Positions 53,028-61,841 of a DNA stretch of 64,000 bases are shown piece by piece. Location: positions 292,634 to 356,633 of IMG/VR virus record IMGVR_UViG_3300034073_003340. One strand, given 5' to 3'. The translations under genes and the position numbers were made by a program. This DNA is from a virus. Numbering within the stretch: the stretch's first letter is position 1; each line of letters starts with the position of its first letter. The notes under the pieces were generated by a model. It was not told the origin of the DNA. It saw nothing but the letters and a program-made list of their open reading frames with translations, and made no database searches.

Positions 53028-53461
53028 TCCTCGGAGATCTTTTCGTAGTTCTCGTCAATTTCGCCATTTTCAATGGCTTGATGGAGACCCTCGCCAATTA
53101 TGTCCAAATCGCAATTGCTGAAACCGTGAATTTTGTGGAAAGCAATGATTTCTTCATGATCTGTAATCTCTTCCAGATCAACATTGCTCCAGAACTCCAC
53201 GTTGGTTTGGCTATGCTTGCCTGCGAAATCACAAAAGAAGGCAGTGGTTCCTTCAAGAGCCGCTTTTATCTTAGCCCACTCGTCGCGGTCGTAGATTACC
53301 TGATCTTCGATTTCAGATACCCGACCGTAACGAAAGCCCACCTTGACCAAAACACTGTTGGCAAAGCGGAAAACATTCCGCTCCTTGTCAATCTCTTCCC
53401 ATGTTGCTACGAGCTGGCCAGCAATATGCAGGCCCTTTTCAGAAAATCCGTAATCAGCCAT
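53024..53461 (-). CDS. Hypothetical protein, 145 aa
   Basis: MADYGFSEKGLHIAGQLVAT; acidic, soluble, with an 8-base overlap to the 590-aa gene. No motif. Confidence 0.7.
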   Translation of the reverse strand: MADYGFSEKGLHIAGQLVATWEEIDKERNVFRFANSVLVKVGFRYGRVSEIEDQVIYDRDEWAKIKAALEGTTAFFCDFAGKHSQTNVEFWSNVDLEEITDHEEIIAFHKIHGFSNCDLDIIGEGLHQAIENGEIDENYEKISEE

Positions 53462-55226
53462 CGACGGCCTCCGTAAGTGTTTCGAGATCGAGAATCGTGG
53501 TCTTGAGCTTGCCGTTATAGGCCAGCTTGAACATCATTGCCGCACCCTTGTTAGGGAAAGTTACCGCGACACTCTTGATGTCAACGGCCTTCTTGAAGGT
53601 GCCCTTTTTCATTTGGGTACTCGCGATAGCAGCATCAATCAGTGCCTTTTCCTCGTCACTGATTGCGGTCTTATCGCCATGGTAGCCAGCATTATCCAGC
53701 TTTTCTTCGTCGGTCTCCGTGAAAACCACCATACCCTTCTGACTGTCTAGAAGGTTAGCCTTCTCGAGTGCCTGGTAGGCAGTACGCACAGACGATCCAT
53801 ATTTGACGGTAAGTTCTCGCAATTCCCAGGAACGCTTGAACCATTTGTGAAAGTCAGCAACCGGACCTATCTCCTGCCGTCCTAGCTTGTCGAACTGGAC
53901 TAATTCCCAATCTTCAGTCATGTGGAATGTCTTTCCGCCGCTTCCCCATTCGGGCAGAGACTCGCCGGCACCTGGGAGACCGTCATAGTAGCCAGTCATC
54001 ATCAGGATACTAGTCTTGGCCCTGCCAAGATTGTCCCATTTCTTGCCTTTCATGAAAGTGTCGACCATCTCCTGATAATCAACACTTTTATCATCGTTGG
54101 CATCATCTTCGTAGTGATTCTTCCAGCGAAAGTTTCCTTTGCGGTAATCGGGAGCCTTGTAATAGGCCCCCGATGGCTTATATCGCAGAACCCAGACATC
54201 CACAGTGGGTATGCTTTCTAACTCGATGAAATCCTTGATCATACTGTATTCCAATCCAAGGATCTCACTTTCACCATCGAACTGGACTACAGCAGTGTTA
54301 GTATACTTCTGACCATGCCAGCCGTGAGGATGAAAGTAGGTATTGAACTTGCCTTGAACTGTGAACACTTCACCGGCCTTGATGCTGCGATAAAGAACCG
54401 GGGTATACTCACCCAAACTCTTTTCCGCTGCCTGTCGCATTGCCTGGCGATCTTCCCCATGCTTCTGCCATGCCGCACTAAAGGCCGCCTCTTTGATTTC
54501 CCAATCCTGGTAAGCTGCCTCCGAAGCGTTGTGTGGAATATTCGGCGGGCGTTCAGGTCGAGGATTGGCTTTGTCCCATGCGGCAATATGGCGATTGAAG
54601 ACTGGATTGGGAGCACCATAATAGATGTCTACATCATGCGTGAATTTCCAGCGACTCTTGTCGACCATCTGCTGGCGAATGTTGACCTTGGGCTGCTTCT
54701 TGCGAGACTCGGGTTTCTCTGCAATCTCAAGATTCTTGGCTTCTGCCCATTTATTGTTACTGGACCAACCGACCAAAACATCATCGGGAGAAAAGCGGGA
54801 CTCGCCCAGCTTCTTGTATTCGTCGATTACCTCATTATCGGCTTCACTCATGGCTTTCCAGAGTTTCTGGTAAGCGGCTTCGTTCTCAGGACGGATTTCA
54901 CTACGGGTATAGGCCGGTCGTGTGTAGGCGTGAGGCGTTCCTGGGTTGATGGTCTGCGAGGGATACTCTACATCGTGGCTCAGAGCTTGGCGCTTGTCGT
55001 CGAAATCACGCGCAATCTCAGATAGACGACGAGTCCTCTCTGCCTTCTCTTCCTCAGACAACATAGTGTCTGGGGCAGGGAGAGCAACATCGCTGATTTC
55101 CACTACTACTTCACGGTTAGTGGTTTCAGTCTTATCGCGCTGGTGTCCCCAGCGGCTGACGAGTGGCGTGCCCTTAGGCACCCGAGCATATAAACCTTTT
55201 TGGAAAGGACTGTCGGCGAGTTTCAT
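53454..55226 (-). CDS. Large protein with ART-like segment, 590 aa
   Basis: Start MKLADSPFQKGLYARVPKGT from AAAGGAGATCC. N-terminal charged helical part; centre VLYRSIKAGEVFTVQGKFNT with Arg and later ESEILGLEYSMIKDFIELE, recalling the R-S-E order of ADP-ribosyltransferases. TVDVWVLRYKP is shared with the 511-aa protein at 41215. The C-terminal half has two or three small globular parts. A possible virion effector; only the shared segment is firm. Confidence 0.6.
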   Translation of the reverse strand: MKLADSPFQKGLYARVPKGTPLVSRWGHQRDKTETTNREVVVEISDVALPAPDTMLSEEEKAERTRRLSEIARDFDDKRQALSHDVEYPSQTINPGTPHAYTRPAYTRSEIRPENEAAYQKLWKAMSEADNEVIDEYKKLGESRFSPDDVLVGWSSNNKWAEAKNLEIAEKPESRKKQPKVNIRQQMVDKSRWKFTHDVDIYYGAPNPVFNRHIAAWDKANPRPERPPNIPHNASEAAYQDWEIKEAAFSAAWQKHGEDRQAMRQAAEKSLGEYTPVLYRSIKAGEVFTVQGKFNTYFHPHGWHGQKYTNTAVVQFDGESEILGLEYSMIKDFIELESIPTVDVWVLRYKPSGAYYKAPDYRKGNFRWKNHYEDDANDDKSVDYQEMVDTFMKGKKWDNLGRAKTSILMMTGYYDGLPGAGESLPEWGSGGKTFHMTEDWELVQFDKLGRQEIGPVADFHKWFKRSWELRELTVKYGSSVRTAYQALEKANLLDSQKGMVVFTETDEEKLDNAGYHGDKTAISDEEKALIDAAIASTQMKKGTFKKAVDIKSVAVTFPNKGAAMMFKLAYNGKLKTTILDLETLTEAVDG

Positions 55227-55274
55227 AGGATCTCCTTTGAAACAACCTAACATCAAGGCTTAGAATATCAAGAC

Positions 55275-55304
55275 AAAAAAGGCTCTGGGTCACCCCAGAG
55301 CCTT
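55275..55304 (-). terminator. Rho-independent terminator of a small RNA
   Basis: Stem GGCTCTGGG/CCCAGAGCC followed by TTTTTT on the minus strand. Confidence 0.85.
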
Positions 55305-55490
55305 AGTATTGGTAGTGCGTGGTTCTACCAGAAGTTGGCGCAAAACGGGTAGCTAATCCCGCCAAGATAAAAATCTCTGTCCAACAGAAACTCGGTGCAA
55401 GATTATTGTTGAGCCCTATTGTCGGGCTGGAGTGGACGGCTTTTCCAGACCAGTAAGTCCCTATCGTTGGGCTCTATCGTCATCTTGCTC
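55275..55490 (-). ncRNA. ~215-base small RNA with own promoter and terminator
   Basis: Begins just after TTGACA-17-TATAGA and ends at a U-tract terminator, with no reading frame. Fold is rod-like: GCAAGAT/ATCTTGC, GAGCCC/GGGCTC, then a loop region, and a second hairpin TGGTAG/CTACCA. Size and shape recall 6S-type or regulatory RNAs; identity unknown. Confidence 0.7.
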
Positions 55491-55495
55491 TGGTG

Positions 55496-55524
55496 TCTAT
55501 AGCGACATCTATATTAGCTGTCAA
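55496..55524 (-). promoter_or_regulatory. sigma70 promoter of the small RNA
   Basis: TTGACA, 17 bases, TATAGA; start predicted near 55489. Confidence 0.75.
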
Positions 55525-55528
55525 CCGC

Positions 55529-55720
55529 TCAGGTGAAAGAATGTCGAGAAATATTTCCTAGGTGAATGAGAACTCTATTAGTTCCTTCGTCTGTGGAACT
55601 CAGAGCTCTTGGCGTGCCACCCAGTGTCGCACTAGTATGATCAATCCAGTCTGTTGCTCTTTCTTCCGAGCCAAGGATATCAACAGCTTTATCGTAAATC
55701 TTTTGTAAGTTAGGTGTCAT
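55529..55720 (-). CDS. MbcA/ParS/Xre-type antitoxin domain protein
   Basis: 63 aa. AVDILGSEERATDWIDHTSATLGGTPRAL-type layout (split here) and STDEGTNRVLIHLGNI match the DUF2384 toxin-binding domain of RES-Xre and MbcTA antitoxins, without the N-terminal HTH. No RES toxin nearby, so it may neutralise a host toxin. Confidence 0.65.
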   Translation of the reverse strand: MTPNLQKIYDKAVDILGSEERATDWIDHTSATLGGTPRALSSTDEGTNRVLIHLGNISRHSFT

Positions 55721-55723
55721 AAT

Positions 55724-56218
55724 TCACTCCACGCGGAGATCAACATTTCTTACTGTCTTTGCGAAGTCTTCCACATTGCCGCATTTAAAGATAGCCAAAC
55801 GACTGAGCGTATAATCACCAGCCGGTAACTTGTCTGGAATTTGAACTGCCTGTGCTAGGGATTCAGTACGGTCGCCTGAATAAAACTCACCATCCGTAGT
55901 GTTCCAAAGAACACTATTACCCGTAGGTAAATGTAAAACCCAAAGCCAGCTGGTCCTTACAAAACAAGGTTTACCGGGCTGTCGCTCGATCTGCATATTG
56001 TAGAAGATTTGCGTTCCGCGCTTTACCACATGAGTGGATTCACCAAACGGTTCATTGCTTATATAGCTAGTTACAATATAGGCACTAGCATCATTATCTC
56101 TTGCGGTCTGGATATTAGCCTTTGTTTGCGCAATGAGTTCATCTAACCCAATATAGATAACAATCAGGCCCAAAGAAAGCAAGATTATCTTCAAAAAGTT
56201 AAGAATCCATTCAGGCAT
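55724..56218 (-). CDS. Membrane-anchored periplasmic protein, 164 aa
   Basis: One N-terminal helix (~8-25, FLKIILLSLGLIVIYIG) then a beta-rich domain with two cysteines and LPAGDYTLSRLAIFKC, like an immunoglobulin-type fold. A GTAAATA element precedes it. Unknown function. Confidence 0.7.
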   Translation of the reverse strand: MPEWILNFLKIILLSLGLIVIYIGLDELIAQTKANIQTARDNDASAYIVTSYISNEPFGESTHVVKRGTQIFYNMQIERQPGKPCFVRTSWLWVLHLPTGNSVLWNTTDGEFYSGDRTESLAQAVQIPDKLPAGDYTLSRLAIFKCGNVEDFAKTVRNVDLRVE

Positions 56219-56299
56219 AAGGCCTCCAGAAACTAAAAGGGCTCACTGTATTTACCAGTGAGCCCCAAAGTCCTAGATTTTTATTTAGCCAAGGACTGA

Positions 56300-56731
56300 T
56301 TACGGCACCATACAAGCTGCCTGCAGAATGCCGATGCCGAAACCGATGCCGCCGATAAAGGTGCCACTGGCCACGCAATTGTCTTCAATTCGCTTTTCGA
56401 TTGCCGGGAAAAGCTTGCTGATCACGAAAAACACCGCGAGCTGAATGATGCCACTGACCGCACCCCACATCGCCATGTCGAGCATGTTGACTGAGTGACC
56501 AATGACCACGGCCATTGGAACCGCAAAGCCCAGGAACGTTCCAACCAGCTGAACGGCGGCCGCATTGTTGCCTGCCTTGATCAGGGCAAATTCCTTGTGC
56601 GGGGTGATCATCACGTAAAGCGCGAGAAAGACCACAGCCAGGACCATACTGGCGCCGAAATATGCGAGGAAGTGAGGGATAGCGTCACTAAAATAGGCAA
56701 CGGTTTCCTTGGCAACTGCTGACTTACTCAT
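56300..56731 (-). CDS. YjfL / DUF350 family membrane protein
   Basis: 143 aa with four helices (~20-40, 56-78, 85-105, 120-140). HFLAYFGASMVLAVVFLALY, then GTFLGFAVPMAVVIGHS and the Gly-rich GGIGFGIGI end match DUF350. In E. coli yjfL sits with yjfM and yjfC; the same three families are together here. Confidence 0.85.
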   Translation of the reverse strand: MSKSAVAKETVAYFSDAIPHFLAYFGASMVLAVVFLALYVMITPHKEFALIKAGNNAAAVQLVGTFLGFAVPMAVVIGHSVNMLDMAMWGAVSGIIQLAVFFVISKLFPAIEKRIEDNCVASGTFIGGIGFGIGILQAACMVP

Positions 56732-56743
56732 AAAGGTGTCTCC

Positions 56744-57919
56744 TTATTCTTCGGGCACAAAGTAATGTGGGATGAAACGCGAGGCATTTCCCGTGACCTC
56801 GCTCACGTCTTCACGGATGCCCATGCCCGAAGGACGACCGCCAACAATCCAGCTGCCAATGATGGGAGTCATTCCATCAAACTTGGGCAGTGGAAGGTAT
56901 TCCTGGAAGATTGATTCAGCAAGTTGATCATAGCCGCGAGAAACTCCCTGAATCGCAACCTTACCATCCTTGATGATCTTTACATCAGCGCCTTCACGCG
57001 CCAGCATAGGCTTTTGGACATAGTTGCCCTTAAGAGGGGTCGAAGACCAATAAGCCGGGAGAAGGTTTTCATGACCGGGGTAGAGTTCCCACAGGATGGG
57101 AAGAATACCCTTGTTGCTCAGGACCAGCTTCCACGCTGGTTCAATGACGTCCCAGGGTTCGTTGAGCATGAAACGTCCAAAATCCTCACGGATCAGCCAT
57201 TCCCAGGGATAGAGCTTGAAGATTGTGTTAATTGACTTCTCATTGAGATCAGTGAATGTCGAGCCGTTCCAGCCGATATTCTCAATGTCAATGTAGTCAG
57301 TGTTGAGACCGGCCTGTACCGCACAATCCCGGAGGTATTCAGCGGTGCCCTTGTCTTCGAGGTTTTCAGCGACCGCAGCAAAGTAAAAAGTTTCGTTGGG
57401 TCCGAGAACCTTGCCACCAATATCCTTGAGAACCTCGATCAAACGTTCGTGGATGCTGTTGAACTGATCAATAGTTTGACCCGTACGCTGAGCATACTGC
57501 TCCATCCAAAACCACTGGACTACCGAGGCTTCCAGTAGACTGGTCGGAGTATCCGCGTTGAACTCCAGCATCTTTGGAGTGCCTTGCGCATCAAAGGCAA
57601 AGTCAAAACGACCATAGAGGTCAACGTCCTGGCGCTCCCAGGACTTCTTGATCAATCCATGAAAGTCTGCCGGGATCGCGAGCTGACTGAGCATGTCGCG
57701 TTCGATCGCATAATCAACAGCCGAGAGGCACATACGATAAAGAATCGTGCTAGCGTCTTCGACCTTATCGATTTCAGCAGAGGTGAATTCGTATGCCTTA
57801 CTTTCATCCCAATAGGCGGGATCCACACCAGGCTCCGTCACAAGAGTGTGCCAGTTGAAGCCAACCTTCTCACATTCTTCCTGCCAATTAGGCCGGACTT
57901 CGATCTCAAGACGCTTCAA
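56744..57919 (-). CDS. Glutathionylspermidine-synthase-like ATP-grasp protein (YjfC/YgiC)
   Basis: 391 aa, full length. GRFDFAFDAQGTPKMLEFNADTP-type ATP-grasp centre (LEFNADTPTSLLEA), PWEWLIREDFGRFM, LELYPGHENLLPAYW-like and KGNYVQKPMLAREGADV. C-terminal GSWIVGGRPSGMGIRED. These are hallmarks of the GSP_synth family. YgiC/YjfC lack the amidase half and their ligase substrate is unsettled. 12 bases from the DUF350 gene. Confidence 0.88.
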   Translation of the reverse strand: MKRLEIEVRPNWQEECEKVGFNWHTLVTEPGVDPAYWDESKAYEFTSAEIDKVEDASTILYRMCLSAVDYAIERDMLSQLAIPADFHGLIKKSWERQDVDLYGRFDFAFDAQGTPKMLEFNADTPTSLLEASVVQWFWMEQYAQRTGQTIDQFNSIHERLIEVLKDIGGKVLGPNETFYFAAVAENLEDKGTAEYLRDCAVQAGLNTDYIDIENIGWNGSTFTDLNEKSINTIFKLYPWEWLIREDFGRFMLNEPWDVIEPAWKLVLSNKGILPILWELYPGHENLLPAYWSSTPLKGNYVQKPMLAREGADVKIIKDGKVAIQGVSRGYDQLAESIFQEYLPLPKFDGMTPIIGSWIVGGRPSGMGIREDVSEVTGNASRFIPHYFVPEE

Positions 57920-57979
57920 TTTATTCTCCTGTAACTACTGCTCAATATCTACACTGGACATTGAACAAGTCAACCGCTT

Positions 57980-58459
57980 TTAACTATTTTCGCCGTTTGC
58001 CGGCAACTGAACTATTGATCCACGCTTATAAAAGTCGGCAAAATGACCTGGAATCCTACAAGTGATCTGAACCTTTGATCCAGGAACATGCCCAAGTATC
58101 CAAGTGGTAACCTCTTTGTCTTTGCCATTAGTAGTAACTTGGTCCATGATCAAAGCTACTCCGCCCTGACAAGCGGACTTTGTGTCTATTGGTTCCAAAT
58201 CACGGCCTGGAATTCTATAAACAATCTTGTCACGATAAACCACTGATGGCGGCTTCTTGTATTTGAGTACTACTACCTTTTCCACTTTTTCCTTGCGGGT
58301 CACCGGGATAGATTTTGCGATTATTATTGCCGCACCAATCAGGCTACCAAGTACCAACCCGGTGAATAATACCGTTACAAGGCTTCGCTGATCTTTTGGC
58401 CAAAAGTAAAAGCTTATGAGCAGGACAACAGCAAATACAATGAGGCAAAAGATCAGCAT
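57980..58459 (-). CDS. Membrane protein, 159 aa
   Basis: Two N-terminal helices (~2-18, ~27-50) and a C-terminal domain with two cysteines in ACQGG and ITCRIPG. Follows the lipoprotein gene by 8 bases. Perhaps part of the envelope cassette. Confidence 0.7.
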   Translation of the reverse strand: MLIFCLIVFAVVLLISFYFWPKDQRSLVTVLFTGLVLGSLIGAAIIIAKSIPVTRKEKVEKVVVLKYKKPPSVVYRDKIVYRIPGRDLEPIDTKSACQGGVALIMDQVTTNGKDKEVTTWILGHVPGSKVQITCRIPGHFADFYKRGSIVQLPANGENS

Positions 58460-58467
58460 TCTATACC

Positions 58468-58911
58468 TTACTTGGCTACTGGGGCTTCAGAAACCTTCGT
58501 GGTATCAGGTAGATAAAAAGGAGAAATACCCAGTGGATTCAGACCGGCTCGCTGAACCAGTTCCTGAATCGTAAGACTTTCGGCCCAGAGGATACAATCG
58601 GAAGTCTCATTGGTATAGTAAACCGTGGTGCTTCCATAACTGGTAATTTCAGTTCCAGAAACAAAAACTCGAACCCGTGCCAGAGAAGCCTCCGGTGTGA
58701 GAAATCGAGTTCTGATTTCCCCTACCAGCTCTTTTGATGGGGCAGAAAGACCCATCTTGGATGCTGGAATACAGAGACTTTCCTTATCGGCAAGAGTCGT
58801 TACCTTGGTTCCGCCGCTTGCGTTACGCGCTTCAGCGGCTGTTTCAGCTGGAGGGGCGCAAGCCGCAAGGCCAGCACAAAGAATCAATGTCGCTAGAGAT
58901 TTGCGAATCAT
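58468..58911 (-). CDS. Lipoprotein, 147 aa
   Basis: Lipobox LAAC at residue ~18, then Ala-rich linker and a domain with two cysteines. ATGA overlap with the DUF1190 gene above. Envelope cassette member. Confidence 0.75.
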   Translation of the reverse strand: MIRKSLATLILCAGLAACAPPAETAAEARNASGGTKVTTLADKESLCIPASKMGLSAPSKELVGEIRTRFLTPEASLARVRVFVSGTEITSYGSTTVYYTNETSDCILWAESLTIQELVQRAGLNPLGISPFYLPDTTKVSEAPVAK

Positions 58912-59681
58912 CCGCCGAAACCTCCGCCAAAGGAACGTCCCATGCCTCCGAAACCGCCACGTGAACTAACACTGGGGCTGGACTTGAAACTACTGCCGCT
59001 GCCGCTGCTGATAGAGCTACGGCTACCACTTCCTGACGAAATGGTGCTGCGACTTCCAGCTGCCGAAAGAGGATCCACAGTCGATTTGAACGTGTTGGTC
59101 GGCTTGAACGAGTTTCCAAAGCCACCACGGATACTGGACGGTGGCGTCATCGCAGTGCTGGACTTCAGGGAACCCTTGGTAGAAACCCCAGATCCAGAAG
59201 CACGAACATTGTAGGGCGCGGTCCCAATGGGAGCCGAACGGCTATAGCCTCGTCCCGACGTATAGATAGGCGCCTGGTAACCATTACCGCGACGCTCACG
59301 CTCACGATAGCTTCCAGGTCCATAATAAAGAGGAGCCGGCGTCGACATCGCCGAACCCATCATGTATCCCAGCATCATTGGCATGAACACGTCGCCAGAA
59401 CCACCATACATGCTGGCAGGGCGACACATATCTGCGCCAAACTGCTCAATACACGCCTGGCGGTCGTTGAACTTGGGCGCGTTCTGAAGATGCTCACGCT
59501 GCGCTAGCTTGTCAGCTGCTTCACAGGTTGCTTCATCATATACGGCAACACATTCCGCCTTGTTGGCAAAGGTTCCGCCGTTGTCTGCTGGAGTCTGGGG
59601 AGCCGGTTCGCATCCCGAGAGAGCAGCAGCGGCACTTACACTGGTCAACAGAACCAGCGATACTCGGGTGCTACGCTTCAT
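58908..59681 (-). CDS. DUF1190 (YgiB/YjfM) lipoprotein
   Basis: 257 aa from MKRSTRVSLVLLTSVSAAAA with lipobox LSGC. ECVAVYDEATCEAADKLAQREHL, NDRQACIEQFGADMC and FMPMMLGYMMGSAM are the DUF1190 core (paired Cys, Met-rich GYMMG). The C-terminal half is Ser/Gly/Arg-rich and ends in GG repeats. In enterobacteria it is linked to the GspS-like gene as here. AAAGGAATACC sets the start. Confidence 0.88.
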   Translation of the reverse strand: MKRSTRVSLVLLTSVSAAAALSGCEPAPQTPADNGGTFANKAECVAVYDEATCEAADKLAQREHLQNAPKFNDRQACIEQFGADMCRPASMYGGSGDVFMPMMLGYMMGSAMSTPAPLYYGPGSYRERERRGNGYQAPIYTSGRGYSRSAPIGTAPYNVRASGSGVSTKGSLKSSTAMTPPSSIRGGFGNSFKPTNTFKSTVDPLSAAGSRSTISSGSGSRSSISSGSGSSFKSSPSVSSRGGFGGMGRSFGGGFGG

Positions 59682-59749
59682 GGTATTCCTTTCATCCCGT
59701 GGCCGATTGCCATTAGATGCTATCCATCTGCTAGATATTGGTCTACCTG

Positions 59750-59980
59750 TCAATTACTTTTTGATCCAAAGTCCACCACCAGTAAATTATCGCTCTTTTC
59801 TATAAGATGGTTTGAGGACTCAACAGCTTCAGCGGCTTCTGCTACTGAATCCAAATGGATTAGTAGATTTTCTAAGACATTGGGATCGATATTGCCATTT
59901 TCAAAATTACAAAGAAAATAGTCAACCGCGACGGCTATGATGCTGAGTTCTTGAGAAGAAAGGTCTTCAATTTTATACAT
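59750..59980 (-). CDS. Hypothetical acidic protein, 76 aa
   Basis: MYKIEDLSSQELSIIAVAVD; helical and acidic. No family. Confidence 0.68.
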   Translation of the reverse strand: MYKIEDLSSQELSIIAVAVDYFLCNFENGNIDPNVLENLLIHLDSVAEAAEAVESSNHLIEKSDNLLVVDFGSKSN

Positions 59981-60048
59981 CGTCTATTCACCATAAAGGG
60001 AGAAGTTTCCTTCTCCCTTTATAGCAAAAACTGGTGATAAAATCTAAA

Positions 60049-60906
60049 TTATCCTGCCCAGCCTGGAGGCGGAGTACAACCAGTTCCAATGAACGCAGGC
60101 GGCAACTCATTGAGATAACGCTGATCTTTCTTTGCTACCTGGATACCTCTTTTTTCGAGGTTCTTTCGACTATCATAATAGAGAATCATCGTACAAAGGA
60201 TACTGCCGCGCTGGAATGCCACGCTGGTCGTCTTAAAGCTTGTCTGTGGACCAAAACCAGCACCCATGTCAAAAGATGTGTCAGAAGCCGTATCGGTTGG
60301 TTCCGCGCTGTTGGAACAGCTAGCAGACAAAGTGGCTGAGGTGTTGGCACCTCGGAACACAGACTTCGTCATTTCACTAGAGCAGGTAACATCACCAGAT
60401 GACCACATTGGACCACTATAGGGCCAATTGGTCGGACTACGCGGGAAGCTGGTTGGTGATGGATAGACGGGATACGGGTGATGGTGATGAATTACCGTGG
60501 TAGTGTTTGGCTTTTCCTTTTCTTCAAAAACGATTACGCCAATTACACCACTCACCACTGCCTGACCCTCTTGTGTCATAGCAGCACTGTAGCTTTTGTC
60601 TTTATCCTCAAATGTGAACTTGGCTACCGCATTATTATCTAGTGTCCAACCTGGAATGCGAATGCTGCCATAGGGGCTAATAATATACCCCTGGCTACTT
60701 GGAGTGGCAGGCTTGCCATCGAAGACACTTTTGCCATCAACGCTAGGGACAATCAGGACTTGTTTGCTGGATCTATTTTTGAATTCAACTTCGAATTCAG
60801 AACCCTTGCGACCTTCTACGAATACGTTGCTCTCATGGGAGTACTCCGTAATGGGTCTGCCACCAATCAGAATATTGAGCTCAAAAGGGTTTGACTGATC
60901 TTTCAT
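60049..60906 (-). CDS. Conserved phage protein of unknown function, 285 aa
   Basis: FELNILIGGRPITEYSHESN, VFVEGRKGSEFEVEFKNRSS and LIVPSVDGKSVFDGKPA belong to a beta-sandwich family I have seen in large phage genomes, unnamed. Then VTTVIHHHHPYPVYP, a His/Pro linker, and a C-terminal domain. A CATAAATA box ~90 bases upstream with a structured leader suggests late expression. Confidence 0.72.
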   Translation of the reverse strand: MKDQSNPFELNILIGGRPITEYSHESNVFVEGRKGSEFEVEFKNRSSKQVLIVPSVDGKSVFDGKPATPSSQGYIISPYGSIRIPGWTLDNNAVAKFTFEDKDKSYSAAMTQEGQAVVSGVIGVIVFEEKEKPNTTTVIHHHHPYPVYPSPTSFPRSPTNWPYSGPMWSSGDVTCSSEMTKSVFRGANTSATLSASCSNSAEPTDTASDTSFDMGAGFGPQTSFKTTSVAFQRGSILCTMILYYDSRKNLEKRGIQVAKKDQRYLNELPPAFIGTGCTPPPGWAG

Positions 60907-60998
60907 ATATTTCTCCTTACAGGACTTCTGCTCACCTGCGCGTGAGACTTCTGCCTGTTCTATGGTCCACTCCGAGTGGGACCGTTACTCAGCAGTAT
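60907..60998 (-). promoter_or_regulatory. Late box and structured leader
   Basis: CATAAATA near 60993-61000, then hairpins GGTCC/GGACC and AGAAGT.../ACTTCT before AAGGAG. An unusually long leader for a late gene here. Confidence 0.45.
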
Positions 60999-61373
60999 TT
61001 ATGCCTTAATAGACACACTTAATGCCAAATAAACTAATAGCACATAAGTGAGCCCATGCGCAAGATGGTCTATACCATGGGCATACACGGTTGCCTGGTC
61101 AATGTTTGACCCAAACCATTTATTGGCTTTATATCTTAGATAATCAATATGATAGTGGATCAGTACATCAAAGAATGCCAAAACAACGGCCACTTCATGG
61201 AAGCCAAATGCCATGAAAACGACCATGGTTCCTGCTCCATGGACACAAGCATGGAGGACGCCCCAGAGCTGTAAATAGGAACTCTTTTCATCAAGCATTT
61301 GCTTGGTCTGAAAAGGATAGTCACATAGAAAGTCTTTGATCAGTAGACTGGATATCAACCATAATGAAATCAT
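60999..61373 (-). CDS. DUF3307 family membrane protein
   Basis: 124 aa with four helices; ISSLLIKDFLCDYPFQTKQM and HYHIDYLRYKANKWF with LAHGLTYVLLVYLAL fit DUF3307, whose conserved His/Asp/Lys face the membrane. Role unknown. Four bases from the next gene. Confidence 0.75.
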   Translation of the reverse strand: MISLWLISSLLIKDFLCDYPFQTKQMLDEKSSYLQLWGVLHACVHGAGTMVVFMAFGFHEVAVVLAFFDVLIHYHIDYLRYKANKWFGSNIDQATVYAHGIDHLAHGLTYVLLVYLALSVSIKA

Positions 61374-61376
61374 AAT

Positions 61377-61841
61377 TCAATCTACAACAGAAGAGTACTG
61401 CTCGTCATTAATCACTTCATCCTGCTTGCTTAAAAGCAGCGGGAGGATAGCGAGTATGATAACGATAGCGACCGCTATCTTGTAAGGTTGACCTTTGGCA
61501 CTGGTTGCCGCAGCACTGATAACAAAGAATGCCAAGATACTAGTGGAGACAGGGCGTAGTCGAAAATAGGATTCAACTTTATCAAGAAGATTTTTATCCC
61601 GTTCAATGCTACGGGCTAACGCCTGCTCTTCTTGAGTCTGATAACCTTCTGGGTTGGTTGAGGTGCGATTTTGTGGGTTGACCGGATCATATTGGACCCG
61701 GTTGAGTCTACGATGAAGATACGCCACTAGTCGTCTAAATGGCCCAAAGCGCAAAAGCCAACCTTCATATCGTTTTAGCAAGGAATTCTTAGTAACAATC
61801 GCTTGCTTGGTCATGTCTTCAAAGAAATCCAGCTGTTTCAT
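61377..61841 (-). CDS. Membrane protein, 154 aa
   Basis: Basic cytoplasmic N-terminus with coiled coil, two helices near the C-terminus (~98-113, ~120-136). ATGA overlap with the Nudix gene above. No family. Confidence 0.7.
   Translation of the reverse strand: MKQLDFFEDMTKQAIVTKNSLLKRYEGWLLRFGPFRRLVAYLHRRLNRVQYDPVNPQNRTSTNPEGYQTQEEQALARSIERDKNLLDKVESYFRLRPVSTSILAFFVISAAATSAKGQPYKIAVAIVIILAILPLLLSKQDEVINDEQYSSVVD

Noticed and set aside
54315-55025. 236-aa plus-strand frame opposite the 590-aa gene
   Set aside because: Shadow frame; the minus-strand gene has a clear ribosome site and coherent protein.
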